64,000 nucleotides of DNA. It comes from Rahnella inusitata_A. GTDB lineage: Bacteria > Pseudomonadota > Gammaproteobacteria > Enterobacterales > Enterobacteriaceae. The notes below the pieces were generated by a model. The model made no database searches. It saw nothing but the letters and a program-made list of their open reading frames with translations, and was not told the origin of the DNA. The first letter of the stretch is position 1, and each line of letters begins with the position of its first letter. Shown piece by piece: positions 32,903 to 41,591 of this stretch. The stretch lies in NCBI RefSeq assembly GCF_965118895.1, contig NZ_CBCPJJ010000002.1, positions 186,001 to 250,000 of the forward strand, given 5' to 3'. Made by a program: the position numbers and the translations under genes.

Positions 32903-34090
32903 TTAGCTGTTAATGGATGCGGCCAGATTGACGAGGTAGGTGTCGGTGATACGCTGACGCAGGGTCAGACTTTCCAGCGGCGGCACCGGCGTGTAGTCAT
33001 AGTCGATATAGAGTTTCCCGGCTTTCAGGGTGTCTTTATCGTTGGCGGATTCATCAAACCAGCAACTGCCGTCGATGATGTAGCCGTTGGATTTGAGCTC
33101 GCGGAATTTGGCGTTGATGCCGTCGATGATGTCGCGGATAAGTGAGGCGGTCATCGGTTTATCCACTGCCCACATGTGCGCTTCGGCCATCGTGTCGGCC
33201 AGCACCTGCGCCGTGCGGGTGTAGTTCTCAAACAGGAAAAGCGGGTCATCAGAGCAGGTGCGGTTTCCCCAAAAGCGGAAGCCGTCTTTGCGCACCAGCG
33301 TGGTGACTCCGGCCTCGTTGAGCAGGTCAGCGTCAGTCCCCGACGCCTGCAAATCCCAAAATACCGAGGCGCTGATACCGGTCACGCCGTTCACGCCGAC
33401 GTTTGACAGGGTTTTATGCCAGCCGGTGTCTTGGTCAATCTTGGCGCGCAGCCCCAAGGCGCGGGCGGTAGCGTAGGCCGTAGTGCTGGCGTTCGCGGTG
33501 GTATCCCATGCAATAAAGTCCGGCCAGATGAGCATCAGCTCGCGCTGGCTAAAGTTGCCACGGTACTTAATGGCGTCGGAAATGGTTTTGCATTCCCATG
33601 CGCTGATGTAACCGAATGCGCGCAGCGACTGGCAGACGGTGGCAAGCGCCGTGGCCACTTCCTGCGAGTCCATACCGGGCACGCCGAGAATGCGCGGTTT
33701 TACGCCGGTGACGGCTTCGGCGGTAAGCAGGGCTTTCATGCCGGTGTACTGCCCGCGTTCATCCGCACCGCCGATGATGTTAGACAGCGTTTCGGCAGCG
33801 GCATCATCAGTATCTTCCTCTTCTGATTCAGCAACGCGCACCACGACCGTGACCGGTTTGCACTGGTCACCAATGGCCGTCAGCGCCGGTAACAGGGTGC
33901 CGGTTTTTCCCGCCTTGCCCTGCGCGGCGATCACGTCGGTGATAAGGACTGGCGTATTGAGTGGGAAGACTTTTTCGTCAGCGTCGTTGGCCGTGCAGAC
34001 CATGCCGATAATTGCCGTGGATACGGTGGTAATAACGCGCGTTCCGTCGTTAATTTCGACGACCTGCACGCCGTGGTGAAAATCACTCAT
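32903..34090 (-). CDS. FI: Tail sheath protein (gpFI)
   Basis: 395 residues, like P2 FI (396). The start (MSDFHHGVQVVEINDGTR) and FRFWGNRTCSDDPLFLFENY are sheath hallmarks. It forms the contractile outer sheath. It is the first gene of the F operon; the upstream 70 bp should hold an Ogr-dependent promoter, but I could not place the activator site with confidence. Confidence 0.96.
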   Translation of the reverse strand: MSDFHHGVQVVEINDGTRVITTVSTAIIGMVCTANDADEKVFPLNTPVLITDVIAAQGKAGKTGTLLPALTAIGDQCKPVTVVVRVAESEEEDTDDAAAETLSNIIGGADERGQYTGMKALLTAEAVTGVKPRILGVPGMDSQEVATALATVCQSLRAFGYISAWECKTISDAIKYRGNFSQRELMLIWPDFIAWDTTANASTTAYATARALGLRAKIDQDTGWHKTLSNVGVNGVTGISASVFWDLQASGTDADLLNEAGVTTLVRKDGFRFWGNRTCSDDPLFLFENYTRTAQVLADTMAEAHMWAVDKPMTASLIRDIIDGINAKFRELKSNGYIIDGSCWFDESANDKDTLKAGKLYIDYDYTPVPPLESLTLRQRITDTYLVNLAASINS

Positions 34091-34203
34091 CGGGTTAACT
34101 CCGTTAAAATAGACAAGGTAATTTTGTTGTTTAACGGGGGGCAGGGCGAGGCGTGAGCGTTGGGAGGGAGTCAGTACAACAGCACATATAAAAAGCGCAG
34201 CAT

Positions 34204-34228
34204 TAAAAAGCCCGGCAATTGCCGGGCT
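34204..34228 (-). terminator. Terminator after the small ORF upstream of FI
   Basis: AGCCCGGC AATT GCCGGGCT, then TTTTT on the minus strand, 18 bp beyond the stop of the 47-residue ORF. It closes the V-to-G tail-fibre operon. Confidence 0.85.
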
Positions 34229-34245
34229 AGGTTGTTATTGATGAA

Positions 34246-34389
34246 TTACGTATTATTCAGGCCTAATTTTTCAGCCAACCGATGCAGTGCGCAGACGCTG
34301 ACCATTTCCTCTGCACGTTCAGAAAATTCAATCCAGTGCAGACCAATGAACCACGCCAGCAATTCGGCCTCTTCTTTACTTAATTCCAC
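34246..34389 (-). CDS. Small acidic protein of 47 aa between tail-fibre and sheath genes
   Basis: A GTG start at 34389 with AAGGGG five bases upstream opens a 47-residue frame (VELSKEEAELLAWFIGLHWI...) ending in a terminator-backed stop. It has no recognisable domain. It lies where P2 has the cargo gene Z/fun. Downstream of the tail-fibre assembly gene and on the same strand, it is likely co-transcribed with it. A GTG two codons earlier is an alternative. Confidence 0.6.
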   Translation of the reverse strand: MELSKEEAELLAWFIGLHWIEFSERAEEMVSVCALHRLAEKLGLNNT

Positions 34390-34452
34390 GTTCACCCCTT
34401 AATTAACTGTTAAGGGATTGTTGATTTAATACCCACACCTTTCAAATAGTTA

Positions 34453-35016
34453 TTACTGATCAATAAGTGCAGACCGATCGTTTTCACCGATCGTTGCTAA
34501 CGACGGCATTTCTGGCCAAGCGATATCAGGTGCAGTGGTTAAATCCAGCCTGTTAAGGGCAACCCGATACGTTTTCCATGCTTTGAGCTGGAGCAGTTCA
34601 GCCTCTGTGGCGTCATCAATATCTACAGCATCCTGTAACGGCGTAATGGCGTTGGCCGCGTTGCTCAGCAAGTTATTTCTTTTCTGCTCAGCTACTTCTG
34701 ACGCTACCGGCTCAAACTTGATGAACTGGCCGTTCTGATAGCTGTACGTGCCTTGCCCAATATCGGCGGGTAAATTTGTATGCGCCACTTCATAAACGCT
34801 CACACCTTCGCTGAGTGTGAGGAAGTTCGGATTCTCCGCCCACGTCGTAATAAACCCATCCTGCCCCACAGCAATAAAACTATTCTTACCTTTCCAATTT
34901 TCGTCACGCAGGGTGTACCAGTCATTGCCGTTTTCATCTTCAAAATAAAGTACGGGCAGCGGCAAACCATCCTCTAAAACCTGTTTGGTCATTTTAATAT
35001 TTTTGAATGCAATCAT
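34453..35016 (-). CDS. Tail fibre assembly protein (Tfa, gpG-like)
   Basis: 187 residues. The C-terminal half matches the caudoviral Tfa family (RNNLLSNAANAITPLQDAVD, ATEAELLQLKAWKTYRVALN, ending IAWPEMP). Such proteins help fold and trimerise tail fibre tips and often travel with the fibre gene. It sits one base from the H stop, in the G position of P2. Confidence 0.92.
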   Translation of the reverse strand: MIAFKNIKMTKQVLEDGLPLPVLYFEDENGNDWYTLRDENWKGKNSFIAVGQDGFITTWAENPNFLTLSEGVSVYEVAHTNLPADIGQGTYSYQNGQFIKFEPVASEVAEQKRNNLLSNAANAITPLQDAVDIDDATEAELLQLKAWKTYRVALNRLDLTTAPDIAWPEMPSLATIGENDRSALIDQ

Positions 35017-35017
35017 C

Positions 35018-36856
35018 TTAGTTCCCCACCTGACGCCAGCTTCCGCTGGCCGATCTAATCATTAACGCGCGGTAGTATTTCCCCATCATTCGGCAGTCGC
35101 CTAAATCCGTTCGGATGTTTAATCCCGTCATGAAGCAACCGGTCGGCGCTTCCCATACCTGCTGAGCAGTCCAGCCTGCATTCTCCAGCGCCTGACTGCC
35201 GCGCTGAACGTCGTAGACATATCGGTTATTACCGTAGGCATAGATGTCATTGCGTAAATCGTTATTTGCCCAATTGCGGGCAGCGCTATCTGTGTTGCTC
35301 AAGAGTGTGGTAGTTGCAAAATTGTTCTCCACCCAATCCCTGCGGGCAATTCGCACAATTTCATAAGTTGCCGAGCGGCGCATATAAGGGTCATTAACAT
35401 TGCCTGCGGCAAAACCTGCGATATCGCACATATCGCGCTGAATGGCGTTTATTGCTTCAGGTGTTGGTTTGTAATTTGAGCTGTAAGCCCGAACTGCCCC
35501 ACCTGATTCGTACAAGCCTTGCCCCGCTACAATATTCCCTCCGGGTGCTGAGAATGCCCCATCAGTAGGGTCAAAAAACCATTCCCGTGAAACGCCGTTA
35601 TCACCGATAACATGAATGACAGCCTGCGCAAATTTGGCTGTCCCAGAGGTTACAGCCCCAAAGCTTACTGCCGTGCCATAGCCATGGGTTGCGGTTTGCA
35701 CGAGCCCTTTAATGATAGGTAGGTAATTACTGACACCTGCGGGGGCTCGATAACCTAACGGGATAAAGAAAGGCGCTGAGGGGGTTGTGTACTGACTGGC
35801 AAAGCCTCCTGCCCCCTCCCATGAATCTGGGCTTGTGCCATAGAATGTTGCATTTTTTAGATAACTGACTTCACCGCCAGTTGTGGGTACTGCGTCTACG
35901 TTACCGGCTCCCAGATTAATATCAGAAGTACCGTCAAAAGCTACACCAGCAATTTTACGTGCAGTGGCGAGCTTGTTCGCAGCGACGGCAGTCCCGCCAG
36001 ACGGCAATGCACCGACGTTTGCAGGTGGAATGCTGATATCCGCCGTACCGTCAAACGCCACACCTGCAATCTTGCGTGCGGTTGCGAGTTTGTTCGCCGC
36101 AACGGCAGTCCCGCCCGCAGGCAGTGCCCCGACGTTTGCAGGTGGAATGCTGATATCCGCCGTACCGTCAAACGCTACACCTGCAATCTTGCGTGCGGTG
36201 GCGAGTTTATTCGCCGCAACGGCCGTTCCGCCGGACGGTAAACGCCCGTTAGCGTTATTGTTGGCGGCTTTTACCGCTTTTGGAGTCGCGGCCAGCACTT
36301 CGCTGTCGCTGCTGACCGAGCTGCTAAGCTGGACAAAACCCTTTGCCACTGTGGTGCCGTCGGGGTGATTACGTGACTTCTCATGCTCTGCCAGCTTGTC
36401 GTCTACATAATCTTTTGTGGCCATCACCGTGGAGCCGTCAATGCTCAGCGCCACGGACTCAATTTCACTGACGATAAGCACCATGCGCAGCGTCTGTAAC
36501 CGGCCTGACCCTTCGGCCAGTTGCGGTTTATAGCTTTCAGCCATGTTGCTGACGGCAATCAGCACGCCGTCAGCATCGTATAAGCCCATTTCACGCATCC
36601 AGAAGCCGCCGACGTCAGGCTGGATCACCTGCTCGGCCACGAGATAATTACTGTTTTTGGCATCAATGCTTAGCCGATTGAGATTGGCGCGATAAACTTC
36701 ATTAACAAGTTTGGCCTGTTTTGGGTCAGGCGTTGGGAGTTTTCCGCCCCCGTCACCGACGGCCATGCGCGTGATTTTGACCTGCGTTCCGCCTGCCGTG
36801 GCGGCGGCGATTTTGGCCGCTCCGGCTGTAGTCAGTAATGCTTTATAAGTCGCCAT
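35018..36856 (-). CDS. H: Tail fibre protein (gpH-like)
   Basis: 612 residues. The N-terminal 160 residues match the P2 H baseplate-attachment part (GAAKIAAATAGGTQVKITRMAVGDGGG, MREMGLYDADGVLIAVSNM). Next come a collar-type segment HPDGTTVAKGFVQLSSS and three tandem 39-residue repeats (about 206-322). The rest is a variable receptor-binding C-terminus ending MMGKYYRALMIRSASGSWRQ. It determines host range. The C-terminal half is unrelated to what I know of P2 H, as expected for swapped fibre tips. Confidence 0.93.
   Translation of the reverse strand: MATYKALLTTAGAAKIAAATAGGTQVKITRMAVGDGGGKLPTPDPKQAKLVNEVYRANLNRLSIDAKNSNYLVAEQVIQPDVGGFWMREMGLYDADGVLIAVSNMAESYKPQLAEGSGRLQTLRMVLIVSEIESVALSIDGSTVMATKDYVDDKLAEHEKSRNHPDGTTVAKGFVQLSSSVSSDSEVLAATPKAVKAANNNANGRLPSGGTAVAANKLATARKIAGVAFDGTADISIPPANVGALPAGGTAVAANKLATARKIAGVAFDGTADISIPPANVGALPSGGTAVAANKLATARKIAGVAFDGTSDINLGAGNVDAVPTTGGEVSYLKNATFYGTSPDSWEGAGGFASQYTTPSAPFFIPLGYRAPAGVSNYLPIIKGLVQTATHGYGTAVSFGAVTSGTAKFAQAVIHVIGDNGVSREWFFDPTDGAFSAPGGNIVAGQGLYESGGAVRAYSSNYKPTPEAINAIQRDMCDIAGFAAGNVNDPYMRRSATYEIVRIARRDWVENNFATTTLLSNTDSAARNWANNDLRNDIYAYGNNRYVYDVQRGSQALENAGWTAQQVWEAPTGCFMTGLNIRTDLGDCRMMGKYYRALMIRSASGSWRQVGN
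35891..36241 (-). repeat. Three tandem 117-bp repeats in the tail fibre gene
   Basis: The encoded unit GGTAVAANKLATARKIAGVA plus FDGTADISIPPANVGALP occurs three times in a row; the third diverges at its end (SDINLGAGNVDAVP). The DNA copies are nearly identical, so unequal recombination could change fibre length. Confidence 0.9.
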
Positions 36857-36870
36857 GAGTTGTCCTCTGA

Positions 36871-37401
36871 TTAGGCCGGATAAACGGTGATGACGTCGCC
36901 GTCGTAAGAAAGCGCACCAACAAAAATATGGCCGGGAATATCCTGAATGATGGTCAGCGTCTCAAGGTGGCGGCTGGCCGGTTTGGCATCGGCGATAAGC
37001 CGCTCCATCTCCTGATACATCTCTTCGGTGATGCCACTTTCCAGCACGCCGATATCAAGGCGAAACGTGCCGGGCGGGCTGCTGGTTTCCCACCATTCAG
37101 AAATGTTGATGACGTAACCGAGCGGCTCAACTACCCGACGGATCGCGCTGATGGTGCCTTTATGGGTATGGATGAAATAAGCCGACTGGATAACGCTGCG
37201 CTTGGTCGCCTCCGGCCATTTCTCATCCCACCGGTCAACGGAAAATGCCCACGCCAGATAGGGTAAGAATTTTGCCGGGCAGGTTTGCGGGTTCCACAAA
37301 TCGCGCAGCGGGACGGGTACAGCGGTCAGTTCGGCGCAGGCCGCAGCGGCGGCAACCTCAAGCGGCGATGAACCTACGGGCAAGAGCCTTGCATTACTCA
37401 T
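36871..37401 (-). CDS. I: P2 gpI-like baseplate protein
   Basis: 176 residues from the ATG at 37401 (MSNARLLPVGSSPLEVAAA), the length of P2 gpI. Typical segments are LRDLWNPQTCPAKFLPYLAW and SVDRWDEKWPEATKR. It builds the baseplate wedge with J and W. The start overlaps the end of J by eight bases. The 49 open codons upstream have no family similarity. Confidence 0.95.
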   Translation of the reverse strand: MSNARLLPVGSSPLEVAAAAACAELTAVPVPLRDLWNPQTCPAKFLPYLAWAFSVDRWDEKWPEATKRSVIQSAYFIHTHKGTISAIRRVVEPLGYVINISEWWETSSPPGTFRLDIGVLESGITEEMYQEMERLIADAKPASRHLETLTIIQDIPGHIFVGALSYDGDVITVYPA

Positions 37402-38302
37402 CAGTCCCTCCGATAGTGATGGAGGATTCGGTGCAAAATGACGCCTGCGTGTCGTCCAGTACGAGATCGGCCACCGGTTGCGTAAGCTCGACACGCTGAA
37501 CGCCCTCAACGTGCAGCGCGGCATAAATCGCAGAGAGACGAATATCACGCCCCAGCCGGTGCTGTGCCTGCGTGTAAGCGTTAAGCTTATCCAGCGCGGC
37601 CAGCCTAACGGGCTCTAATTCCGGCCCCGGATAAACGTAGAGCTCGGCAATAATCTGATAAGGCACAATCTTTGCTGACTGTACGGTCACGCGGTCAGCA
37701 ACCGGGCGCACGTCTTCGGCGTTGAGCGCCGCATTCACAATCGCGATAAGCTCCGCGCTGGCTGCGCCGTCTCCCTCACGCGACAGCACAGAAATCGTCA
37801 CGCTGGCAGGTTCCGGGCTAATCACCGACACATCCGCAACCCGACCGTCAGCACTGCGGCCATGGAACTGATAAGCGCCCGTTGAACCGGCCACGCTCAG
37901 ACCCTCGAAAGCCTGCTGAATACGCACACGAAAATCACTGTCACTTTCCAGTACCTCGGCAACCGGCGGCAGCACCGTATCATCAGCCTCCGTGATAACC
38001 AGCCGCGCAACGTTATAGTTTGCGCCGAGCTGGTCGAGGTCAGCGCCGGTGGCGTAGGCCAGCATATTGGCGCGCGCCGCCTCGTTGACACGCTGACGCA
38101 AAATCACCTCGCGGTAAGCATTCTCCTGCAACAGTTTGACGATAGGCTCAGATTCCAGCGCCAAGGTGCGGGCGACGGCCTCCCGTTCGCTCTCGTCATA
38201 CAGTGACAGCAACGTGGCTTTGCGTTCTTCCAGCAAGGTTTCATAGTCCAGCTCTTCGACCACATCCGGCGCAGGGAGCTGGCTTAAATCAATCGTGGCC
38301 AT
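37394..38302 (-). CDS. J: Baseplate wedge protein (gpJ)
   Basis: 302 residues, exactly P2 gpJ. It begins MATIDLSQLPAPDVVEELDY and carries RQRVNEAARANMLAYATGADLDQLGA, the gp6-like baseplate signature. It lies between W and I, overlapping I. Confidence 0.96.
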   Translation of the reverse strand: MATIDLSQLPAPDVVEELDYETLLEERKATLLSLYDESEREAVARTLALESEPIVKLLQENAYREVILRQRVNEAARANMLAYATGADLDQLGANYNVARLVITEADDTVLPPVAEVLESDSDFRVRIQQAFEGLSVAGSTGAYQFHGRSADGRVADVSVISPEPASVTISVLSREGDGAASAELIAIVNAALNAEDVRPVADRVTVQSAKIVPYQIIAELYVYPGPELEPVRLAALDKLNAYTQAQHRLGRDIRLSAIYAALHVEGVQRVELTQPVADLVLDDTQASFCTESSITIGGTDE

Positions 38303-38306
38303 AGCG

Positions 38307-38657
38307 TTAACTCAGTGAGATGGAAGAAGAGAAACCGCCGGGGGAATCCGTGCGGTCGCCGGTAATATTGACCACCATTTCCCCGCTGTAAGTGGTTTCA
38401 AAGGTGATGCCGGTCAGGCTGACGCGCGGTTCCCAGCGAAGGATCGCCGAATAACACGCGGCCATGATTTGCAGCCGCAGCGCCGCGTTTTGCGGCTGGT
38501 CGGTCAGCGCGGAAAGCAGCGAGCCATAATTTCGGCGCATGACCCGAGAGCCTAACGGCGTTCGCAAGATGTCACTGACTGACTGGTTGATGTGCGCCAT
38601 GTCTTCAACCGAGCGCCCTGACTGGCGTGACATGCCGAGATATTTCGCGTTAGTCAT
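38307..38657 (-). CDS. W: Baseplate wedge protein (gpW, gp25-like)
   Basis: 116 residues from the ATG at 38657 (MTNAKYLGMSRQSGRS), with GAGG eight bases upstream; P2 gpW has 115. An ATG seven codons upstream overlaps the V stop (ATGA) and is possible. The gp25-like core is DILRTPLGSRVMRRNYGSLL. It forms the inner baseplate. Confidence 0.94.
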   Translation of the reverse strand: MTNAKYLGMSRQSGRSVEDMAHINQSVSDILRTPLGSRVMRRNYGSLLSALTDQPQNAALRLQIMAACYSAILRWEPRVSLTGITFETTYSGEMVVNITGDRTDSPGGFSSSISLS

Positions 38658-38674
38658 TATCAAAACCTCAGCTA

Positions 38675-39316
38675 TCAATTCGGTTTACCGGTGTTTCCGC
38701 CACCGGTTTGGACGCCGCCGTGTGTGTGGGTATCCACCTGCACACCGTTGGAGGTAAACGTGCCGCCGCTATGCGCAATATTGCCTTTCATCGCACCGCC
38801 TTTTTTCACCTCTAATGAGCCGGTGGTCAGCTTGTTCGTACACACCACCTCCGGCGTATCAAGCGTGATTTTGCTGCTGGCCGTGACGGTGACATTAGGC
38901 GCGGTGGCACTGATTGACGTTGCAGCGGAAATATCAGCGGTCTGAATACCGCTCACAGTCAGCGCGCCAGTTTTCGGCTCGTACTCCAGCACCGCACCGT
39001 CAGAAAAACTGACGTGATACGCCTGCGGTGATGCCGACGGCGCGGGGAAATCATCGGAATAAATGCCCGGCAGCACGAACCCGGTATCAAGCTCACCGCC
39101 AAGGGAAAGCAGCAAAACCTGCTCACCTACGGAAGGTGCCCACCAAGTACGCGAACTACCGGCGCGTGACGTAAACCAGTGCAGCCAGTCAGTTACAAGC
39201 TCACCGGACTGGACACGACAAAGTCCCAGCGTGGTATCCACTTCGGCAACCACGCCAATACGGATGATGTCTCGCACTGTGCGCGCAAGTTCGGAAAGAG
39301 TTTCGTGTGTATTCAT
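38675..39316 (-). CDS. V: Baseplate spike protein (gpV)
   Basis: 213 residues (P2 gpV 211). The N-terminal OB-fold (GVVAEVDTTLGLCRVQSGEL, GEQVLLLSLGGELDTGFVLPG) is followed by a beta-helix, and the C-terminus ends in DTHTHGGVQTGGGNTG, the HxH iron site and glycine tail of the needle tip. The trimer punctures the outer membrane. It is the first gene of the V-W-J-I-H-G operon. Confidence 0.95.
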   Translation of the reverse strand: MNTHETLSELARTVRDIIRIGVVAEVDTTLGLCRVQSGELVTDWLHWFTSRAGSSRTWWAPSVGEQVLLLSLGGELDTGFVLPGIYSDDFPAPSASPQAYHVSFSDGAVLEYEPKTGALTVSGIQTADISAATSISATAPNVTVTASSKITLDTPEVVCTNKLTTGSLEVKKGGAMKGNIAHSGGTFTSNGVQVDTHTHGGVQTGGGNTGKPN

Positions 39317-39424
39317 GAGGAAAGGATGCCGCCGGGGAGATCCGGCGACAACGTGTGGGCGTAGGACTATCGGTGGTACAACAGTGGTGATGAGTTCTTT
39401 ACTCTTCTTGCAAACACTACGTAA

Positions 39425-39456
39425 TCATATATGATAGATTTTTTAATCATATATGG
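39425..39456 (+). promoter_or_regulatory. Paired operator-like palindromes before the cargo operon
   Basis: TCATATATGA (39425-39434) and TCATATATGG (39447-39456), each in the context AATCATATATG, are 22 bp apart, two helical turns, and end nine bases before the start codon at 39465. They are good candidates for autoregulation by the first gene's N-terminal domain. Confidence 0.55.
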
Positions 39457-39464
39457 AATGAATT

Positions 39465-40082
39465 ATGAGTAAAGATATTGCCGTTTCGGACAGTGTTTTT
39501 GAACGACTTGCCGCCAGAGCAGTAGGTTTTGATACCCCTGACCAAGTAATCCAGCGTCTGTTAGATGAGGTGGAATTTAAACAAGAAATTAAACCACTCC
39601 TGCTGTTCATTCCTTCTGAGAAGGCCTTCAAGGAAAAATTGATTGCTGATAAACGTGCCGAAATCACTCTTCACAAAATCGACGGTAGCCGAGAAATTAC
39701 AGTTTGGAATGCTGGAAGATTCAATCAAGAGTCGAATTTAAGAGCCAATCTCTGGTCTGGATATCTTCGTAATTGGAAAGAAAAAGGAATCATTAAAGCT
39801 GAATTAGAAGTGCTTCCACGCGGACTAAATACACCTGATGATGAAACCGAACTGACAATATGGCACGCCCAAAACTTAGGCTTACGCTACACTGAAATGC
39901 TTGAATTAGAGGGTATGTTTGAAGTTAACCATCTAGAAACTCATAGCGGACTGCCTAACGGTATATCTCTTACTTTTTATGATGAAGCCCCAAGAGACAT
40001 ACTTTCAAAAATATCTGATCTTCGGAACGATAACTACGTGGAAATTTATGATATGTATCATGATGATGAAAATAATAAATAG
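39465..40082 (+). CDS. Cargo protein with possible ribbon-helix-helix-like N-terminus (205 aa)
   Basis: I do not recognise a named family. Residues 1-36 (IAVSDSVFERLAARAVGF, then VIQRLLDEVE) have the spacing of ribbon-helix-helix/SeqA-type DNA-binding domains. Residues 60-115 form a mixed alpha/beta region (HKIDGSREITVWNAGRF, LWSGYLRNWKEKGIIKAEL). The C-terminus is acidic. It is on the opposite strand to the tail genes, AT-rich, preceded by paired palindromes and followed 18 bp later by the Ntn-hydrolase gene. This looks like a self-contained cargo operon in which this protein is regulator, substrate or target-recognition partner. Confidence 0.75.
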   Translation: MSKDIAVSDSVFERLAARAVGFDTPDQVIQRLLDEVEFKQEIKPLLLFIPSEKAFKEKLIADKRAEITLHKIDGSREITVWNAGRFNQESNLRANLWSGYLRNWKEKGIIKAELEVLPRGLNTPDDETELTIWHAQNLGLRYTEMLELEGMFEVNHLETHSGLPNGISLTFYDEAPRDILSKISDLRNDNYVEIYDMYHDDENNK

Positions 40083-40100
40083 ACTTAGAGGAGTGGAAAT

Positions 40101-41006
40101 ATGACCGCAATTGCATGTTGGATTAATAGAGAAGAACATGAAAGTATTTGGGCTGTGAGCGACTCGAGAATTAACCAACAAAATAGCACTCTTACTGATC
40201 ACTGCCCTAAGTTATTCTCAATCCCAGTATCAGTCATCCGCTCAACGGACGTATATCGTATATTCCCACAGAAAATATTAGAATTTGGATTCGGTTTCGC
40301 TGGGAGTACAGTAATAGGTATTAATGTTAAAGAAATTCTCGCAACATCGCTCTCTCAGCTACATGAGATAGGTAATAACTCTACAGAACAGGAACTGCCT
40401 ACTGAAAATTACCCAAGCTTGTATGAAATTGCTTTATTAGCAAAAAATATCGCTGAAAAATACATGATGGATGTTGGTCAACTTTTCCCCAGTGCAGTCC
40501 AAGTGGAAATAGTGATTTTTGGATTTTGCAAAAGAACACAAGCCCTCAAGATCATTAAACTCAATAATTCTGGTGCAAGCCCAGCAACTCTTGATATTGA
40601 AGATTGCCAAAACCTTGATTTAGGGAACCCTGTTTTATTAGGCAATCATCAAGATGAGTTTCATAGATTAATTGATACCACTAGACAGCGCTTTGCGATT
40701 GACACAATAAATTGGTGGCGCACTCCATTTATAGCTTTAAATAACTGGATAAATCAAAACACCGCAGATACTATCGGTGGGTATATACAGCTATCCCAAT
40801 CGAGTGTTATTGGCACTAGAATTTCATACTTATCCAATCTAAATGCTAATACCTTTAGCATGACTTATGCTGGAATTAACACGACTGAATCATTTGGACC
40901 CACTATTGGTAACTTTTTGTTAATGCCCATGGGTGGGATGTCACTTCCAGACGAAAATGGTTGGGATGTTGGGAATCGTGTTGCCAGAGTCTCAACTGAA
41001 AGATGA
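40101..41006 (+). CDS. Proteasome/HslV-like Ntn-hydrolase (301 aa cargo protein)
   Basis: The first 90 residues read like an HslV or proteasome beta subunit without propeptide. Met-Thr at the start would expose Thr as nucleophile; IWAVSDSRI supplies the Asp (Asp21 counting Met); HCPKLFSI supplies the Lys (Lys37); and FGFGFAGSTVIG matches the GFAGST loop of HslV. VEIVIFGFCKRTQALKII fits the next family strand pair. The last 120 residues are extra and unassigned. No membrane segment or ATPase is seen. AGAGGAGTGG upstream is a strong ribosome site. Family assignment is by eye; a self-processing peptidase or amidase is inferred, with defence as a possible role. Confidence 0.7.
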   Translation: MTAIACWINREEHESIWAVSDSRINQQNSTLTDHCPKLFSIPVSVIRSTDVYRIFPQKILEFGFGFAGSTVIGINVKEILATSLSQLHEIGNNSTEQELPTENYPSLYEIALLAKNIAEKYMMDVGQLFPSAVQVEIVIFGFCKRTQALKIIKLNNSGASPATLDIEDCQNLDLGNPVLLGNHQDEFHRLIDTTRQRFAIDTINWWRTPFIALNNWINQNTADTIGGYIQLSQSSVIGTRISYLSNLNANTFSMTYAGINTTESFGPTIGNFLLMPMGGMSLPDENGWDVGNRVARVSTER

Positions 41007-41128
41007 ATTTATCTATAAAAATAAATTATCTCCGTCCAACTTTGGTTCTTAATCGTCGATCGGATTTAATCGTGTTCAATCACAGCATACTGTCATGTCC
41101 TGTCGCCGGAAATACAATTAAATAACCC

Positions 41129-41162
41129 CTCTCCCAGCTCTTTATTCAATGAGCTGGGAGAG
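41129..41162 (-). terminator. Terminator at the end of the O-to-S late operon
   Basis: Perfect 12-bp stem CTCTCCCAGCTC / GAGCTGGGAGAG overlapping the S stop; on the minus strand it is followed by GGGGTTATTTAATT. It also shields the cargo operon arriving from the left. Confidence 0.75.
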
Positions 41163-41591
41163 GATCACATCTTCAACAATCTGGCGGTCAGCGGCACTAA
41201 AGCCCAGTAGCAGACGGGCTTCGTACTTCACCGGCTGGCTGTGCCGGTTTGGCCGGTCTTTTAGCCCCTCTTGGTGAATGCGCGCAATGCGCTGAACCTT
41301 ACCCACAAACTCCAACGTCGCCGCATCCCCCGAGCCTTTGGCCTTGAGGTATCGCGCCGTGCGCAGCTTGGCAAACATTTCGCGCTTTACCCGTCCCTTT
41401 TTAGCCTTTATAGGCTGACGCTTTCGGGAGGTATACGGCGTACCGTCCGGGGCTTTTTGTCGCTTGATGCGCTGCTGCTGGCTGGCTCTCAGTTTCTTGG
41501 CAATGTCTGAGGCCATCTTGCGACGGCCAGCCGGTGACAGGCTTTCCAGCAGCCCGGATAACTTATCGTCAAAAGGCTTGAGCTCATTCAT
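41142..41591 (-). CDS. S: Tail completion protein (gpS)
   Basis: 149 residues (P2 gpS 150), basic N-terminal half. The family core is DGTPYTSRKRQPIKAKKGRVKREMF with RIARIHQEGLKDRP. Needed to finish the tail. It overlaps R by eight bases. Confidence 0.94.
   Translation of the reverse strand: MNELKPFDDKLSGLLESLSPAGRRKMASDIAKKLRASQQQRIKRQKAPDGTPYTSRKRQPIKAKKGRVKREMFAKLRTARYLKAKGSGDAATLEFVGKVQRIARIHQEGLKDRPNRHSQPVKYEARLLLGFSAADRQIVEDVILSQLIE

Noticed and set aside
34091..34160. Ogr activator site before FI
   Set aside because: TGTTGT and ACAAG-like pieces are present, but their order and spacing do not fit the TGTTGT-N12-ACAACA pattern.
35891..36241. Tandem repeats considered as a CRISPR array
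   Set aside because: The units are contiguous, in frame and coding; there are no unique spacers.
39317..39424. Ogr activator site before V
   Set aside because: Only one half-site (TGTTGT on the minus strand at 39383-39378) is visible, without its partner.
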